This document shows positions 62,712-64,000 of a DNA stretch of 64,000 nt, piece after piece. The DNA is from an uncultured Bacteroidia bacterium (GTDB lineage: Bacteria > Bacteroidota > Bacteroidia > Bacteroidales > Prolixibacteraceae). The stretch covers positions 24,673 to 88,672 of the forward strand of contig CAIXCY010000022.1 of NCBI GenBank assembly GCA_903918045.1, written 5' to 3'. Every line of letters starts with the position of its first letter. Positions within the stretch are counted from its first letter, which is position 1. Made by a program: the position numbers and the translations under genes. Under the pieces are notes generated by a model. It made no database searches. It saw nothing but the letters and a program-made list of their open reading frames with translations, and had not been told where the DNA came from.

Positions 62712-64000
62712 AAAATATCGTACAGCTAATTAGCGTATTAGCTTTCTTGACAGGAATACTTTCCTGTCAGCCTCAGACCGGATATGTTGTAGCTCAGACT
62801 GCAATACCGCGTATTAGTGCGATGCCGGAACTTCCACAACCGCTGAAAATTATTGACTGGGAAAAAAAGAGCAGGCAATATGACAGTCTGGCTTTCGATT
62901 TTAAGAGTAAGGCGCCTTACGGTCCATTGATCTGGCTTGATAGTTCCCGCAGAAATATCGATCAGGTTACTTACGGCCTTTATACGGTGATCGGCGATGC
63001 TCGTCAGGGGCCAAAGAAAAATAACGGGGAATTCCACGAAGCGCTCACCTCCCTGAATTCACTCTTAAGTGCCGGTTTGATGGGAATCGATAAAACCAAT
63101 CAGAATGGCCATAACTTTGTGAAGATGGCACAGAATTATTTTAACAGCGCCAACAATTGGAATATCGTTATGAACAACACCAATCCTGCTGTTGCAATGG
63201 CCGGTGGTGGATATGGCCGCGACTGGTGGTATGATGTTTATCCTAACCTTCTATACTATGGCGTTGCCGCTCTTTTCCCAAATGTGGATAATACAGCAGT
63301 CATTACAAGATCAATTGCCGAACAATTCACTAAAGCAGATTCCGTGCTTAATGGGAATTATGACTATTCCTATTTTGATTATGCCCAAATGAAAGGGATG
63401 CGAAATAATATCCCATTACAACAGGATGTAGCAGGGGGGCACGCCTGGGTTTTATATTCTGCTTATCAGAAATTCGGCGATGAACGCTACCTTCGAAGGG
63501 CGAAAAGTGCAACAGAGGCTTTAGTAAACCAGAAGGAGAGTCGCTTTTATGAGATACTGCTTCCGTTTGGTGCTTACACCGCTGCAAGACTTAATGCTGA
63601 GCAGGGGACGAGTTATGATGTGACAAAACTTCTCAACTGGATTTTTGACGGATGCAAATCCAAAGAGGGCCGCACCGGCTGGGGAGTGATTGCTGAAAAA
63701 TGGGGCGATTATGATGTGGCTGGTTTGCAGGGTAGTATCATTGATGGCGGAGGGTATGCATTCTTTATGAATTCCGTGGCAATGGCCTGGCCCCTGGTTC
63801 CCCTTGTGAAATATGAACCACAATATGCCAGAAGTATCGGTAAATATATGCTCAATGTCGTCAATGCCTCCCGGTTATTTTATCCCGATCAGGTTGATGA
63901 TGCACACCAGTTTCTTCCCGATTTAAAAAATACAACACACGGAATTATTGGTTATGAGGGAGTACGCAAGTCGGATGATTATGGGAAGAAGGAGCTGACC
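62708..64000 (+). CDS. Exported lipoprotein, probable toroid glycosidase-like; cut by the window end
   Basis: Reading from the ATG at 62708 the frame stays open for 431 codons to the window end, with no stop. The protein begins MKNIVQLISVLAFLTGILSCQ, a lipoprotein signal with Cys20. Later motifs include NPAVAMAGGGYGRDWWYDVYPNLLYYGVAALFP, DVAGGHAWVLYSAYQKFGDERYLRRAKSATEAL, and QGSIIDGGGYAFFMNSVAMAWPLVPLVKYEPQYARSIGKYMLNVVNASRLFYP, which have the helical repeat pattern of an (alpha/alpha) toroid enzyme. It overlaps the MFS stop by ATGA, so it belongs to the operon. The family is unrecognised and the C-terminus is missing. Confidence 0.85.
   Translation, partial: MKNIVQLISVLAFLTGILSCQPQTGYVVAQTAIPRISAMPELPQPLKIIDWEKKSRQYDSLAFDFKSKAPYGPLIWLDSSRRNIDQVTYGLYTVIGDARQGPKKNNGEFHEALTSLNSLLSAGLMGIDKTNQNGHNFVKMAQNYFNSANNWNIVMNNTNPAVAMAGGGYGRDWWYDVYPNLLYYGVAALFPNVDNTAVITRSIAEQFTKADSVLNGNYDYSYFDYAQMKGMRNNIPLQQDVAGGHAWVLYSAYQKFGDERYLRRAKSATEALVNQKESRFYEILLPFGAYTAARLNAEQGTSYDVTKLLNWIFDGCKSKEGRTGWGVIAEKWGDYDVAGLQGSIIDGGGYAFFMNSVAMAWPLVPLVKYEPQYARSIGKYMLNVVNASRLFYPDQVDDAHQFLPDLKNTTHGIIGYEGVRKSDDYGKKELT

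Noticed and set aside
63348..63823. Minus-strand frames near the window end
   Set aside because: They overlap the continuous plus-strand frame 62708–64000, which has a lipoprotein signal and protein-like composition.

Overview
The window looks like a chromosomal segment of a member of the Bacteroidota (probably class Bacteroidia). The evidence is a SusC/SusD pair, a hybrid two-component regulator of the polysaccharide-utilization type, a Nudix-type AraR regulator, an FtsX–DUF3098–TruB–QueA cluster, tRNA without an encoded CCA, and repeated occurrence of the Bacteroidota promoter element TAnnTTTG upstream of genes. The sequence is AT-rich and densely coding, with no insertion sequence, prophage, CRISPR array or rRNA operon seen.

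Layout. 1–5.1 kb: housekeeping genes mnmG (5' end outside the window), apt and uvrC in one operon, with a perfect 18-bp palindrome matching the chromosomal centromere site parS just after mnmG; then a convergent lipoate ligase, a long gene-poor stretch and the initiator tRNA. 5.2–10.5 kb: an exported TIM-barrel sugar isomerase-like protein, glycogen phosphorylase, an orphan LytTR response regulator, and tsaB. 10.5–22.3 kb: a surface-polysaccharide locus with three glycosyltransferases, a flippase, three methyltransferases, and enzymes resembling WbpI/WbpE/WbpD/WbpB, which make a UDP-2,3-diacetamido-uronic acid sugar. 22.5–28.7 kb: YfhO membrane protein, then ftsX, DUF3098, truB and queA, facing efp across a strong hairpin terminator. 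29–35.3 kb: TSUP permease, an HlyD/TolC pair without its pump, an exported rubrerythrin-like protein, thiol peroxidase, and a YtxH/holin-like stress-envelope triad.

35.5–42.4 kb: a complete L-arabinose cluster: Nudix-type regulator, isomerase (AraA), sodium symporter, epimerase (AraD) and kinase (AraB). It converts imported L-arabinose to xylulose 5-phosphate. 42.4–44.5 kb: a small conserved-looking protein behind a structured leader, and an amino-acid permease. 44.7–64 kb: a polysaccharide-utilization region with a GH127-like enzyme (zinc-cysteine site intact), a 1351-residue hybrid two-component regulator, a GH130 enzyme, an exported 840-residue protein, SusC, SusD, two further exported proteins of apparent alpha/alpha-toroid type, and an MFS transporter. 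The last gene runs off the window end. The GH130 promoter carries three 21-bp-spaced repeats that are good candidates for the regulator's operator.

Taken together, the right half suggests a glycan-degradation system that may feed arabinose and mannose- or glucose-type sugars to cytoplasmic enzymes; the actual glycan cannot be deduced from the sequence. The most promising undescribed parts are the unassigned enzymes of this locus, its operator array, the structured leader of the small protein at 42.67 kb, and the candidate control elements of the arabinose cluster.
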